In this document: positions 34,596-43,451 of the stretch, in pieces | Layout of the letters: each line of letters begins with the position of its first letter | How positions within the stretch are numbered: position 1 is the stretch's first letter | Source of the DNA: Bacillus pumilus | GTDB lineage: Bacteria > Bacillota > Bacilli > Bacillales > Bacillaceae | Assembly: GCF_900186955.1 (NCBI RefSeq) | Contig: NZ_LT906438.1 | Span: forward strand, 496,001 to 560,000 | Direction: 5' to 3' | Length of the DNA: 64,000 bases | Notes under the pieces: generated by a model | What the model was told of the DNA's origin: nothing | The model's database searches: none | Seen by the model: the letters and a program-made list of their open reading frames with translations, nothing else | Position numbers and translations under genes: made by a program

Positions 34596-34997
34596 ATGAA
34601 AGACCAATCCTGTGTGAAAATATTGACGGAATGGGATATAGTCGCAGCAAGACAATTGGGGCGCAATGTTGCAAAAGAACTTGGTTTTGGAACAGTTGAC
34701 CAAGCAAGAATTACGACGGCCATTTCAGAATTAGCTCGAAACATCTATTTATACGCTGGTAAAGGTCAGATTTGTATAGAAGAAGTGATGGAGCGCGGAA
34801 AGCGTGGACTCAAAGTCATCGCAGCCGATGAGGGGCCTGGCATCATGGATATACGTAAAGTGATGGAAGACGGATTTTCTACATCAGGCGGACTCGGAGC
34901 AGGCTTGCCGGGCGTCAGAAGACTGATGGATGAATTTAAATTAGATTCTGCACCAGAACAAGGAACGGAGATACAAGCTGTTAAGTGGCTTCGCTAG
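34596..34997 (+). CDS. rsbT: Serine/threonine kinase RsbT
   Basis: 133 residues of a GHKL-type kinase: the N box ISELARNIYLYAG, ADEGPGIMD and the glycine-rich GLGAGLPGVRR. It phosphorylates RsbS and RsbRA and, when released from the stressosome, activates RsbU. It begins two bases after the rsbS stop. Confidence 0.95.
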   Translation: MKDQSCVKILTEWDIVAARQLGRNVAKELGFGTVDQARITTAISELARNIYLYAGKGQICIEEVMERGKRGLKVIAADEGPGIMDIRKVMEDGFSTSGGLGAGLPGVRRLMDEFKLDSAPEQGTEIQAVKWLR

Positions 34998-35007
34998 GAG
35001 GGAAACC

Positions 35008-36015
35008 ATGGATTTTAAGGAGGTAATGGAGCAGCGGTACCATCAGCTGCTCAGTCGTTATATCAGTGATTTAACTGAAACATCGCTTTATCAAGCTCAA
35101 AAATTTAGCCGTAAAACCATTGAGCATCAAATACCTCCTGAAGAAATAGTGAGTGTTCACCGAAAAGTGATTCAGGAGCTTTACCCTGATTTGCCGGAAG
35201 ATGTTTTTCATTCACTAGACTTCTTAATTGAAGTCATGATTGGGTACGGACTTGCCTATCAGGAACATTTAACACTTAGAGGCATCCAGCAAGAAATTAA
35301 ATCTGAAATTGAAATTGCTGCAAATGTTCAGCAAACCCTTCTGGAAACGAAAATTCCAGAAGGAGATACGTTCGATATTGGGGCGATCAGTGTACCGGCA
35401 AAACAGATGAGTGGAGATTATTACCATTTTGTCACTGATCACGATACGATCAATATTGCGATCGCAGATGTCATTGGAAAGGGAATCCCAGCTGCGCTTT
35501 GTATGTCGATGATTAAATATGCGATGGATTCCTTGCCTGAGTCAGGGAGCGGTCCAACTAAAGTGCTGAAAACCCTTAATCGTGTTGTCGAGCAAAACGT
35601 AGACCCAAGTATGTTTATCACCATGTTTTATGGCAGTTATAATAAAGAAACGCATGAATTTAAATATGCATCGGCTGGTCATGAGCCGGGCTTTTTCTAT
35701 TGCAATAAAGAGAACAAATTTTACGATTTAGATGCAAAAGGGCTTGTACTTGGAATCGCACCAGATTTTGATTATAAGCAGTATGAGAAGCATTTGGACG
35801 TAGGAGATATGGTGATCTTATTCTCCGATGGTGTTACAGAATCTAAGTCGGAGGACGGCTTTTTAGAGCGGGAGGATATCAAAGCGCTTATAGCAGAGCA
35901 CCTACCCTACTCAGCTCAGGAAATGGTCGATGCCATCTATGCCAGCTTACTCAAGCTACAAGATTTTCAGCTTCACGATGACTTCACTTTACTTGTGCTC
36001 AAAAGAAAGGTTTAG
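35008..36015 (+). CDS. rsbU: PP2C phosphatase RsbU
   Basis: 335 residues. The N-terminal helical domain (about 1-85) binds RsbT. The C-terminal SpoIIE/PP2C domain carries AKQMSGDYYHF, IADVIGKGIPAAL and LFSDGVTES with the metal-binding Asp residues. It dephosphorylates RsbV during environmental stress. The SigB promoter of rsbV overlaps the stop codon of this gene. Confidence 0.95.
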   Translation: MDFKEVMEQRYHQLLSRYISDLTETSLYQAQKFSRKTIEHQIPPEEIVSVHRKVIQELYPDLPEDVFHSLDFLIEVMIGYGLAYQEHLTLRGIQQEIKSEIEIAANVQQTLLETKIPEGDTFDIGAISVPAKQMSGDYYHFVTDHDTINIAIADVIGKGIPAALCMSMIKYAMDSLPESGSGPTKVLKTLNRVVEQNVDPSMFITMFYGSYNKETHEFKYASAGHEPGFFYCNKENKFYDLDAKGLVLGIAPDFDYKQYEKHLDVGDMVILFSDGVTESKSEDGFLEREDIKALIAEHLPYSAQEMVDAIYASLLKLQDFQLHDDFTLLVLKRKV

Positions 36016-36034
36016 AAAGTGAAGATGCGGGTAT
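36010..36034 (+). promoter_or_regulatory. SigB promoter of rsbV-rsbW-sigB-rsbX
   Basis: GTTTAG (36010-36015) and GGGTAT (36029-36034) are spaced by 13 bases, a near-consensus SigB promoter. It overlaps the end of rsbU and provides the known autocatalytic loop of the operon. Confidence 0.9.
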
Positions 36035-36074
36035 ATAAAATTCTAGGAAACAAGAATTTCGAGGTGAATGCATA

Positions 36075-36404
36075 ATGAATATGACAGTGAAAGAGCATCA
36101 AATAGATCAAAAAACGAAAATTAGTGTCAGCGGAGAAATTGATGTGTACTCTGCTCCTCAGCTAAGAGAAACACTCATGCCTAAAGCCGAGGCGGGAGAG
36201 CATCTTGAGATCTGTTTGAAGGATGTTACGTATATGGATAGTACAGGATTAGGTGTATTTGTTGGGCTGTTTAAAGCGGCTCAAAAAGCAGGTGGAACAC
36301 TAAAGCTTGAGAACTTGTCAGATCGGCTTGTAAGGTTGTTTGAAATTACTGGACTAAAGGACATCATTGACATTTCTGCAAAGACAGAGGGTGGGGTACA
36401 ATGA
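36075..36404 (+). CDS. rsbV: Anti-anti-sigma factor RsbV
   Basis: 109 residues, a STAS domain with phospho-acceptor Ser56 in YMDSTGLGV. Unphosphorylated RsbV binds RsbW and frees SigB; RsbU and RsbP remove the phosphate. GAGGTG lies 9 bases before the ATG. The last codons overlap rsbW by 4 bases. Confidence 0.96.
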   Translation: MNMTVKEHQIDQKTKISVSGEIDVYSAPQLRETLMPKAEAGEHLEICLKDVTYMDSTGLGVFVGLFKAAQKAGGTLKLENLSDRLVRLFEITGLKDIIDISAKTEGGVQ

Positions 36405-36889
36405 ACGAATCAGTAGATCTAATCGAGATGAAAATCCCAGCGAAACCAGAATACGTAGGCATCATCCGCCTGACTCTTTCAGGCGTAGCAAGTCGAATGG
36501 GTTATGCCTATGAAGAGATTGAGGACTTAAAAATTGCGGTCAGTGAGGCCTGTACAAATGCAGTTCAGCATGCCTACAAAGGTGAAAATGGCGAAGATGG
36601 AGAGGTAGCTGTTCGCTTTCTTGTCTACGAGGATCGTCTAGAAATCATTGTCGCGGACAAAGGCGGTAGCTTTGACTTTAAGCAAAAGCAGGAAGACCTA
36701 GGGCCGTATACATCTGCTCATACGGTGGATCAATTGGCAGAAGGAGGTCTTGGTTTATACTTAATGCAAACATTGATGGATGAAGTCGAGGTGCAAGCAA
36801 ACTCCGGAGTTACCGTTGCGATGACAAAGTTTTTAAACAGGGAGCGAGTTGACCATGACACAACCATCCAAAACTATGAAACTAACTAA
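36401..36889 (+). CDS. rsbW: Anti-sigma factor and kinase RsbW
   Basis: 162 residues, a GHKL kinase with the N box [17 protein letters not shown], the VADKGGSF box and the [16 protein letters not shown] box. It binds SigB and phosphorylates RsbV on Ser56. It overlaps rsbV by ATGA and the start of sigB by 35 bases, so the three are translationally coupled. Confidence 0.96.
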   Translation: MNESVDLIEMKIPAKPEYVGIIRLTLSGVASRMGYAYEEIEDLKIAVSEACTNAVQHAYKGENGEDGEVAVRFLVYEDRLEIIVADKGGSFDFKQKQEDLGPYTSAHTVDQLAEGGLGLYLMQTLMDEVEVQANSGVTVAMTKFLNRERVDHDTTIQNYETN

Positions 36890-37643
36890 AGATGAAGTGG
36901 ATCGCCTTATCCAAAGCTATCAATCCAACCAAGATGAGCAGGCGCAGCTCACGCTGGTCGAATGCTATACAAACTTGGTTGATATGCTGGCAAAAAAATA
37001 TTCAAAAGGAAAAAGCTTTCATGAGGACCTCAGACAAGTTGGAATGATTGGTTTACTTGGCGCCATTAAGCGATACGATCCGCTAGTCGGTAAATCATTT
37101 GAAGCCTTTGCTATTCCAACCATCATCGGGGAAATCAAACGCTTTTTACGAGATAAAACATGGAGTGTCCATGTACCAAGGCGAATCAAAGAGCTTGGAC
37201 CAAGAATCAAGATGGCTGTTGATCATCTAACAACAGAGACGCAAAAATCACCGCAAGTCCAAGAAATTGCAGAATACCTAGATGTTACAGAGGAAGAAGT
37301 ACTGGAAACCATGGAGATGGGCAAAAGCTATCAAGCACTGTCTGTTGACCAAGGCGTAGAGGCTGATTCTGAAGGAAGCACAGTCACCATTTTAGACGTT
37401 GTTGGCTCACAGGAAGAGGGCTACGAACGTGTAAACCAAAAAATGATGCTTGAAAGTGTGCTTCATGTTCTGACAGACCGAGAAAAAGAGATTATCAATC
37501 TGACTTATTTGCAAAATAAGAGTCAAAAAGAAACAGGCGATTTACTAGGGATATCCCAAATGCATGTATCGAGACTGCAACGGAAGGCAGTTAAAAAGCT
37601 ACGAGATGCATTATCAGAAGATGCGTCTATGGAGCTAGGGTAA
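36855..37643 (+). CDS. sigB: General stress sigma factor SigB
   Basis: 262 residues from the ATG at 36855, in agreement with B. subtilis SigB (MTQPSKT start); an ATG two codons upstream is also in frame. Region 2 (LRQVGMIGLLGAIKRYDP, FEAFAIPTIIGEIKRFLRDKTWSVHVPRR) and region 4 helix-turn-helix (SQKETGDLLGISQMHVSRLQR) are intact. It directs the general stress regulon, including at least rsbV and ydaS promoters in this window. Confidence 0.97.
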   Translation: MTQPSKTMKLTKDEVDRLIQSYQSNQDEQAQLTLVECYTNLVDMLAKKYSKGKSFHEDLRQVGMIGLLGAIKRYDPLVGKSFEAFAIPTIIGEIKRFLRDKTWSVHVPRRIKELGPRIKMAVDHLTTETQKSPQVQEIAEYLDVTEEEVLETMEMGKSYQALSVDQGVEADSEGSTVTILDVVGSQEEGYERVNQKMMLESVLHVLTDREKEIINLTYLQNKSQKETGDLLGISQMHVSRLQRKAVKKLRDALSEDASMELG

Positions 37644-38242
37644 TGAAGCAGATTGAACAGCATGAGCATGTGAATGCCATTATCTATCAATCGAATAAAG
37701 AAGGGAAATCATGCTGCGGGGACAGTTTTTTTATTAAAGCAGATGATGAAGAACTAATTTGTGCTGTGGCAGACGGATTAGGCAGCGGTCAGTTCGCCAA
37801 TGAATCATCTTCTTTAGTCAGCGAAATTGTCGAAGAATATGGACATGAGGATATGACGACCCTCATCGACAGATGCAATCAGGCGATGAAAAATAAACGC
37901 GGAGCCACTGTAGCCATATTAAAGGTGAATTTTTCCCAGCAGCAGTTTACCTATTGTTCGGTTGGTAATATTCGGTTCATCTTGAATGCCCCTTCTGGCG
38001 ACTATATTTATCCACTTCCGACATCAGGATACTTATCAGGGAAACCTAGAAAATATAAAACATACACCTATTCCTACGAAAAAGGATCGACATTCATTAT
38101 GTATTCAGACGGACTGAATGTGCCAAACATGAGAATGTGTTTAAAGCATAGTCATTCAGTTGCAGACATTGCCAAACAGCTTGAAACATACACACAAGAC
38201 AAAAAGGACGATCTCACCTATGTACTTGGTCAGCTCACGTAA
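37643..38242 (+). CDS. rsbX: PP2C phosphatase RsbX
   Basis: 199 residues with a compact PP2C fold: CCGDSFFI, AVADGLGSG and MYSDGLN. It dephosphorylates RsbRA and RsbS, resetting the stressosome. The start codon shares its A with the stop of sigB (TAATG). The terminator overlaps its stop codon. Confidence 0.95.
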   Translation: MKQIEQHEHVNAIIYQSNKEGKSCCGDSFFIKADDEELICAVADGLGSGQFANESSSLVSEIVEEYGHEDMTTLIDRCNQAMKNKRGATVAILKVNFSQQQFTYCSVGNIRFILNAPSGDYIYPLPTSGYLSGKPRKYKTYTYSYEKGSTFIMYSDGLNVPNMRMCLKHSHSVADIAKQLETYTQDKKDDLTYVLGQLT

Positions 38243-38259
38243 AATAGCTGACCTTTTTT
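38228..38259 (+). terminator. Terminator of the sigB operon, overlapping the rsbX stop
   Basis: GGTCAGCT (38228-38235) lies within the last rsbX codons, AGCTGACC at 38246-38253, followed by six T residues. Confidence 0.8.
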
Positions 38260-38318
38260 CTGTTTTGCCGATTTTTTTGATACACTAAAAGAGAAGACAC
38301 AGTGAGGGGATGCAAAGT

Positions 38319-40478
38319 ATGAAGACATCTGACTTTTTATTGAAACAAATTGCAACAGAATTAAAGCTTTCAACAAAACAAATTGAAAGTGTCATCAAGC
38401 TCTTAGAGGATGGTAACACCGTCCCGTTTATTGCCCGTTACCGGAAAGAGCAGACAGGCTCTCTGGATGAGGTGCAAATTCAAACCATTTCAGAGCGCTA
38501 TACATATATCCAAAATGTCATGAACCGAAAAGAAGAAGTCATTCGCTTAATCGCAGAACAAGACAAACTGACAGATGAATTAAAACAAAAAATTGAACAA
38601 GCTCATAAACTGCAAGAGGTCGAAGATTTATACCGACCATTCAAACAAAAACGTAAAACAAAGGCGAATGTAGCCAAAGCAAAAGGGCTCGAGCCGCTGG
38701 CGGAATATGTACTCACGCTGCCAAGCGATGAGATCGAGAAGAAGGCCGCTTCTTTTATCAACGAAGAAAAAGAAGTAACAAGTGTAGAAGAGGCACTTGA
38801 AGGCGCGCAGCACATCATTGCTGAACAGCTGGCAGATGATCCTGATATGCGGAAATGGATTCGCAGCGAAACGTACCAAAAGGGAAGTCTGGTCACATCA
38901 GGAAAAGACATCGAGAGCGATGAGAAAAATGTCTATGAAATGTATTACGATTATCAAGAGCCCATCAAAAAGATAGTGCCTCACCGCGTACTAGCGGTCA
39001 ATCGTGGAGAGAAAGAAGGCATCTTAAAGGCAGCCATCGAGCCACCTGCTGAAAATATTCGTTTCTATCTCGACAAACAAGTCATAAAAGGCAAACAGAC
39101 GACGGCGAGACCGTTTATCGAAGCGGCAATTGACGATGCGTATAAACGCCTTATTCAGCCTTCCATCGAACGAGAAATACGCAAAGAGCTGACAGAAAAG
39201 GCAGAGGAACAAGCGATTCATATTTTTGCTGAAAACTTAAGAAAACTGCTGCTTCAGCCGCCGATGAAAGGGAAGCGTGTACTTGGAGTGGACCCTGCGT
39301 TTCGTACAGGCTGTAAATTAGCCGTCGTGGATGATACAGGAAAAGTCCATCATATAGGCGTCATTTACCCGCACCCGCCTGTACAGAAAAAAGCGGAAGC
39401 GAAACAAAAAGTGAAAGAGATCATTCAATCATCTAACATTGAAGTCATTGCGATTGGAAACGGAACAGCCTCAAGAGAGACCGAACAATTCATTGCAGAC
39501 CTCATTCAAGAGCTGGATCAGCCAGTCTCCTATTTGATTGTGAATGAAGCAGGAGCAAGTGTATACTCTGCGTCTGCACTGGCGCGAGAAGAGTTTCCAG
39601 ACCTGCAAGTCGAAGAACGAAGCGCCATATCCATTGCTCGAAGATTACAAGATCCTTTAGCAGAGCTCGTGAAAATTGATCCGAAGTCTGTCGGAGTGGG
39701 CCAATACCAGCATGACGTGAGCCAAAAACAATTAAACAGCTCGTTAACCTTCGTGGTAGAGACGGTCGTCAACCAAGTCGGTGTGAACGTCAATACGGCC
39801 TCACAGGCGCTGCTGCAATATGTGTCAGGTCTTTCAAAAGCTGTCGCAGGGAATATCATCAAGCGCCGCGAAGAGATTGGAAGATTCACAAGCAGAAAAG
39901 AGCTAAAGGACATTCCAAGACTTGGTGCTAAGACTTATGAGCAGTGTATCGGCTTCCTGCGCATCGCAGACGGACAAGATCCACTTGACCGGACAGGCAT
40001 TCACCCAGAGAGCTATAAAGAAACAAAACAGTTCTTACGCATGATCAAGATGACACCAAATGATCTTGGCACAGAGCAGTTAAAGAAGAAAATCGCAGAG
40101 GTCAAGCTGGACGAAGCAGCAGAGCAGCTTGATATTGGTATCATTACACTACAAGATATCGTCGATCAGCTGACAAGACCTGAGCGTGATCCGCGCGATG
40201 AAGTACCAAAACCTCTTTTAAAAACAGATGTGTTGAAATTAGAGGACTTGAAGCAAGGAATGGAGCTGCAAGGTACAGTGAGAAACGTTGTAGACTTCGG
40301 CGCATTCGTTGATATTGGTGTAAAACAGGACGGGCTTGTCCATATTTCCAAGCTCAGCAACCGCTTTGTGAAGCATCCGCTTGACGTTGTATCAGTTGGT
40401 GACATTGTGACTGTATGGGTGGACTCCGTTGACCAGGCAAAAGGCCGCGTTGCCCTCTCCATGCTGAAACCAGAGTAA
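38319..40478 (+). CDS. ydcI: RNA-binding transcription accessory protein Tex (YdcI)
   Basis: 719 residues from the ATG at 38319, 9 bases after GAGGGG; the ATG at 38310 touches that site. The Tex architecture is complete: N-terminal helical part with VPFIARYRKEQTGSLDE, the YqgF/RNase H-like domain (about 320-450, VLGVDPAFRTGCKLAVVD), helix-hairpin-helix motifs (about 490-560, GLSKAVAGNIIKRREEIGRF) and a C-terminal S1 RNA-binding domain (about 645-715, GTVRNVDFGAFVDIGVKQDGLVH). A cytoplasmic nucleic-acid-binding factor with a broad role in transcription. Confidence 0.95.
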   Translation: MKTSDFLLKQIATELKLSTKQIESVIKLLEDGNTVPFIARYRKEQTGSLDEVQIQTISERYTYIQNVMNRKEEVIRLIAEQDKLTDELKQKIEQAHKLQEVEDLYRPFKQKRKTKANVAKAKGLEPLAEYVLTLPSDEIEKKAASFINEEKEVTSVEEALEGAQHIIAEQLADDPDMRKWIRSETYQKGSLVTSGKDIESDEKNVYEMYYDYQEPIKKIVPHRVLAVNRGEKEGILKAAIEPPAENIRFYLDKQVIKGKQTTARPFIEAAIDDAYKRLIQPSIEREIRKELTEKAEEQAIHIFAENLRKLLLQPPMKGKRVLGVDPAFRTGCKLAVVDDTGKVHHIGVIYPHPPVQKKAEAKQKVKEIIQSSNIEVIAIGNGTASRETEQFIADLIQELDQPVSYLIVNEAGASVYSASALAREEFPDLQVEERSAISIARRLQDPLAELVKIDPKSVGVGQYQHDVSQKQLNSSLTFVVETVVNQVGVNVNTASQALLQYVSGLSKAVAGNIIKRREEIGRFTSRKELKDIPRLGAKTYEQCIGFLRIADGQDPLDRTGIHPESYKETKQFLRMIKMTPNDLGTEQLKKKIAEVKLDEAAEQLDIGIITLQDIVDQLTRPERDPRDEVPKPLLKTDVLKLEDLKQGMELQGTVRNVVDFGAFVDIGVKQDGLVHISKLSNRFVKHPLDVVSVGDIVTVWVDSVDQAKGRVALSMLKPE

Positions 40479-40479
40479 A

Positions 40480-40515
40480 CAAAAAACGAGGCGCACCTCA
40501 GGATGGGGTGTGCCT
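40480..40515 (-). terminator. Terminator of cmpA
   Basis: On the minus strand the arms GGCACACC and GGTGCGCC pair across a short loop and run into six T residues. The structure covers the cmpA stop codon. Confidence 0.65.
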
Positions 40516-40632
40516 TGATGCGACTGAATGTTTTTTTCTGTAGAAGTACCAGCATTGATTCAACAACTTGATTTGGTAATGATTTTTTTCGAAAAAAGCC
40601 TTCTGCATCTGATTTTTCAGCCAGTTGGGCAT
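40498..40632 (-). CDS. cmpA: Cortex morphogenetic protein CmpA
   Basis: 44 residues beginning MPNWLKNQMQKAFFEK, with the conserved NQCWYFYRKKHS. AAAGGAGGA is 8-9 bases before the ATG at 40632. B. subtilis CmpA is a tiny sporulation protein (37 residues) lying between ydcI and ydcK that controls cortex assembly by directing SpoIVA turnover. Here the protein extends seven residues past the usual end (VASRHTPS region). The gene is too short to be reported by most gene finders, and a longer frame on the same strand is a shadow of tex. Confidence 0.9.
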   Translation of the reverse strand: MPNWLKNQMQKAFFEKNHYQIKLLNQCWYFYRKKHSVASRHTPS

Positions 40633-40731
40633 CGCCCATTCCTCCTTTGATCGAAACAGTGGGTGTACCTTCAATGTATGCAAAGGGGAAATTGTCCCGT
40701 TCGATGTTTTTATAGAAAGGAACGATCTTGA

Positions 40732-41205
40732 TTGAAGGAGAGAGAGTTACAGCAGTTAACAGAGCATATTTCTGAGCAGTTCTTTGGTAAGGCATTCCGC
40801 CATCAGGCTGTTTTTAATGACCGTCTCAAAACGACAGGCGGGCGGTATCTACTTGGAACACACAATATCGAACTGAACCGCCGATACCTAGAGGAACATG
40901 GACGAGAAGAATTAATCGGGATCATCAAGCATGAGCTGTGTCATTATCATCTGCATCTTGAAGGAAAAGGCTATCAGCATCGTGACCGTTCCTTTAAAGA
41001 GTTATTAAAACAAGTAGGAGCCCCGCGTTTTTGTACACCGCTAAAGACCGTACAAAATAAACGGCGTGTACAGAAACGGCAAGAATATGTCTGCACAGGA
41101 TGCGGTCAGTATTTTATCAGGAAAAGGCGAGTTGATACCTCTCGTTATGTGTGCGGCGTCTGCAAAGGAAAATTAAAATGGCAGCGTACAATCGGTTCAG
41201 AGTGA
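40732..41205 (+). CDS. ydcK: SprT-like metalloprotease-type protein YdcK
   Basis: 157 residues from a TTG with AAAGGAA about 11 bases upstream. The HExxH zinc site is HELCH (in [14 protein letters not shown]), and a C-terminal zinc ribbon has paired cysteines (CTGCGQ and CGVCKG). This is the SprT-like family; E. coli SprT and human Spartan are relatives, but the substrate in Bacillus is unknown. It is transcribed divergently from cmpA, leaving about 100 bases between them. Confidence 0.9.
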   Translation: MKERELQQLTEHISEQFFGKAFRHQAVFNDRLKTTGGRYLLGTHNIELNRRYLEEHGREELIGIIKHELCHYHLHLEGKGYQHRDRSFKELLKQVGAPRFCTPLKTVQNKRRVQKRQEYVCTGCGQYFIRKRRVDTSRYVCGVCKGKLKWQRTIGSE

Positions 41206-41206
41206 T

Positions 41207-41234
41207 AAGCATTCCTTTATGGGATGCTTTTTTT
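41207..41234 (+). terminator. Terminator of ydcK
   Basis: AAGCATTCC and GGGATGCTT pair across 5 bases and are followed by T residues. Confidence 0.8.
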
Positions 41235-41255
41235 GTGAGATGAAGTAGACATATT

Positions 41256-41289
41256 GAGACAAATAGAGACGCAAGTCTCATTTTGTCTC
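41256..41289. promoter_or_regulatory. Inverted repeat, probable AcoR upstream activating site
   Basis: GAGACAAATAGAGAC and GTCTCATTTTGTCTC are inverted with 13 of 15 positions paired around GCAA. The centre is about 70 bases upstream of the -24 element, the distance used by sigma-54 activators. A T run after the right arm means it could also act as a second terminator of ydcK. Confidence 0.6.
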
Positions 41290-41342
41290 TTTTTTGATCG
41301 GTGTGAATCGCTCAAAAACCTAAGCTTTCAAGCGCCATGATG

Positions 41343-41360
41343 TTGGCACGCTTTTTGCTT
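41343..41360 (+). promoter_or_regulatory. Sigma-54 (SigL) promoter of acoABCL
   Basis: TTGGCAC (41343-41349), five bases, then TTGCTT (41355-41360): the -24 GG and -12 GC elements are at exactly the required spacing, 39 bases before acoA. Confidence 0.92.
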
Positions 41361-41398
41361 GTATAGAAGTGCAAGCAAAAAAGATAGGAGGTTTTATC

Positions 41399-42373
41399 AT
41401 GGAAATGGCACTCACAAAAGAAAAAGCCGTTTGGATGTATCAAAAAATGCAGGAAATCCGCCAATTTGAAGATCAAGTACACATGCTTTTTACAAAGGGG
41501 ATCTTGCCAGGTTTTGTCCATCTTTATGCTGGTGAAGAAGCTGTTGCTGTAGGAGTCTGCGCTCATCTGAATGAACAAGACAGTATTACAAGTACACACC
41601 GTGGCCACGGTCATTGTATCGCTAAGGGCTGTGATCTAAAAGGAATGATGGCAGAAATCTATGGAAAAGCCACAGGCCTTTGTAAAGGAAAAGGCGGATC
41701 TATGCACATTGCAGATTTTGATAAAGGAATGCTCGGTGCCAACGGAATTGTTGGAGGCGGCTTTCCACTTGCGTGCGGGGCAGCCCTCACGGCTAAATAT
41801 AAAAATACAGATAATGTAAGCGTTTGCTTTTTTGGGGATGGTGCTAACAATCAAGGGACTTTTCACGAAGGAATCAATCTCGCTGCCATCTGGAAACTGC
41901 CAGTCATTTTCATCGCAGAAAACAATGGTTACGGGGAAGCAACGCCATTTTCCTATGCTTCAAGCTGCAAATCGATTGTGGATCGAGCCGCCAGTTATGG
42001 TATTCCGGGTATTCAAGTAGATGGAAAAGATGTGACAGCTGTTTATCAAGCAGCAGAACAAGCGATAGAACGAGCAAAAAATGGAGAAGGTCCGACATTG
42101 ATTGAATGCATGACATATCGGAATTATGGTCATTTTGAAGGAGACGCCCAGCGCTACAAAACCAATCAAGAAAAAACCGAACATCAAGAAGAGAAAGATG
42201 CCATCACTCTTTTTAAAAATGAATTATTAAAGCAGCAGCTGCTAACGGATCAAGAGATATCAAGTATTGAAGCGACTGTAGCAGAAGCGATAGATCAAGC
42301 CGTGAGATTCAGTGAAGAAAGTGAATATCCAGATCATACTGAATTGCTGACTGATGTGTATGTTTCATATTAA
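41399..42373 (+). CDS. acoA: Acetoin dehydrogenase E1 alpha subunit AcoA
   Basis: 324 residues from the ATG at 41399, seven bases after ATAGGAGG. TPP-binding features of E1 alpha are present (GDGANNQGTFHEGIN, and the pyrimidine/active-site His region in STHRGHGHCIAKG). With AcoB it forms the heterotetrameric E1 that cleaves acetoin to acetaldehyde and an acetyl group. First gene of the aco operon, behind the sigma-54 promoter; absent from this position in B. subtilis, where acoABCL lies elsewhere. Confidence 0.93.
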   Translation: MEMALTKEKAVWMYQKMQEIRQFEDQVHMLFTKGILPGFVHLYAGEEAVAVGVCAHLNEQDSITSTHRGHGHCIAKGCDLKGMMAEIYGKATGLCKGKGGSMHIADFDKGMLGANGIVGGGFPLACGAALTAKYKNTDNVSVCFFGDGANNQGTFHEGINLAAIWKLPVIFIAENNGYGEATPFSYASSCKSIVDRAASYGIPGIQVDGKDVTAVYQAAEQAIERAKNGEGPTLIECMTYRNYGHFEGDAQRYKTNQEKTEHQEEKDAITLFKNELLKQQLLTDQEISSIEATVAEAIDQAVRFSEESEYPDHTELLTDVYVSY

Positions 42374-42396
42374 TAAACCTGAAAGGGGAGAGGGAA

Positions 42397-43434
42397 ATGA
42401 CAAGAGAAATCAGCATGTCTAGTGCTTTGAATGAAGCGATTAAACTGGCAATGAGAAGAGACGAAGATGTCATTTTAATGGGAGAAGATGTTGCGGGTGG
42501 CGCTCATGTAGATCACTTACAGGATGATGAAGCATGGGGCGGTGTTCTTGGTGTAACGAAAGGAATCGTTCAGGAGTTTGGACGTGAGCGTGTCCTTGAC
42601 ACGCCGATTAGTGAAGCTGGCTATGTAGGCGCGGCTATGGCAGCTGCTTCAACAGGGCTAAGACCAATTGCGGAGCTCATGTTTAATGATTTTATCGGTA
42701 CTTGTCTGGACCAAGTCCTGAATCAAGGCGCAAAATTCCGATACATGTTTGGCGGAAAAGCAGAGGTGCCAATCACGATTCGAACGACACATGGGGCGGG
42801 TTTTAGAGCAGCTGCCCAGCATTCACAAAGTTTGTATGCACTATTTACAAGCATCCCTGGATTGAAAGTAGTTGTGCCTTCTTCACCATATGATGCCAAA
42901 GGGCTGCTGCTGGCAGCCATCGAGGATCAGGACCCTGTCATCTTTTTTGAAGACAAGACGCTTTACAATATCACAGGAGATGTGCCGGAGAGGTATTACA
43001 CACTGCCGCTTGGTAAAGCAGATGTGAAGAGAGAAGGATCTGATGTAACCATCTTTGCAGTAGGCAAACAAGTGCATACAGCACTGGAAGCGGCAGAGCA
43101 ATTATCTGCTCAAGGTATTGAAGCGGAAGTGATTGATCCAAGAAGCTTGTCGCCGCTCGATGAAGAGGCCATTCTGACTTCAGTAGAAAAAACAAATCGA
43201 CTTGTCATTGTCGATGAAGCAAATCCAAGGTGCGGAATTGCCGCAGATATTTCTTCTTTGATTGCAGATAAAGGATTTGATTTACTTGACGCTCCAATCA
43301 AAAAAGTAACGGCTCCTCATACACCGGTACCATTTTCACCACCTCTTGAAGATATATATCTGCCAACACCTGATAAAGTTGTGAACACCGTATTAGAGCT
43401 GATTGGCAAGAGCCATGACAAGATCTTGAACTAG
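42397..43434 (+). CDS. acoB: Acetoin dehydrogenase E1 beta subunit AcoB
   Basis: 345 residues, beginning 23 bases after acoA with AAAGGGGAGAGG upstream. Typical transketolase-like E1 beta motifs: GEDVAGGAH, DTPISEAGYVGAA, RPIAELMFNDF and the C-terminal swivel domain (EVIDPRSLSPLDEE). It completes the TPP site of AcoA. Confidence 0.93.
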   Translation: MTREISMSSALNEAIKLAMRRDEDVILMGEDVAGGAHVDHLQDDEAWGGVLGVTKGIVQEFGRERVLDTPISEAGYVGAAMAAASTGLRPIAELMFNDFIGTCLDQVLNQGAKFRYMFGGKAEVPITIRTTHGAGFRAAAQHSQSLYALFTSIPGLKVVVPSSPYDAKGLLLAAIEDQDPVIFFEDKTLYNITGDVPERYYTLPLGKADVKREGSDVTIFAVGKQVHTALEAAEQLSAQGIEAEVIDPRSLSPLDEEAILTSVEKTNRLVIVDEANPRCGIAADISSLIADKGFDLLDAPIKKVTAPHTPVPFSPPLEDIYLPTPDKVVNTVLELIGKSHDKILN

Positions 43435-43451
43435 AGAAAGGAGAGAGGGAG

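Noticed and set aside
40166..40795. 209-codon minus-strand frame across tex, cmpA and ydcK
   Set aside because: It crosses three genes with recognisable products and lacks a start signal.
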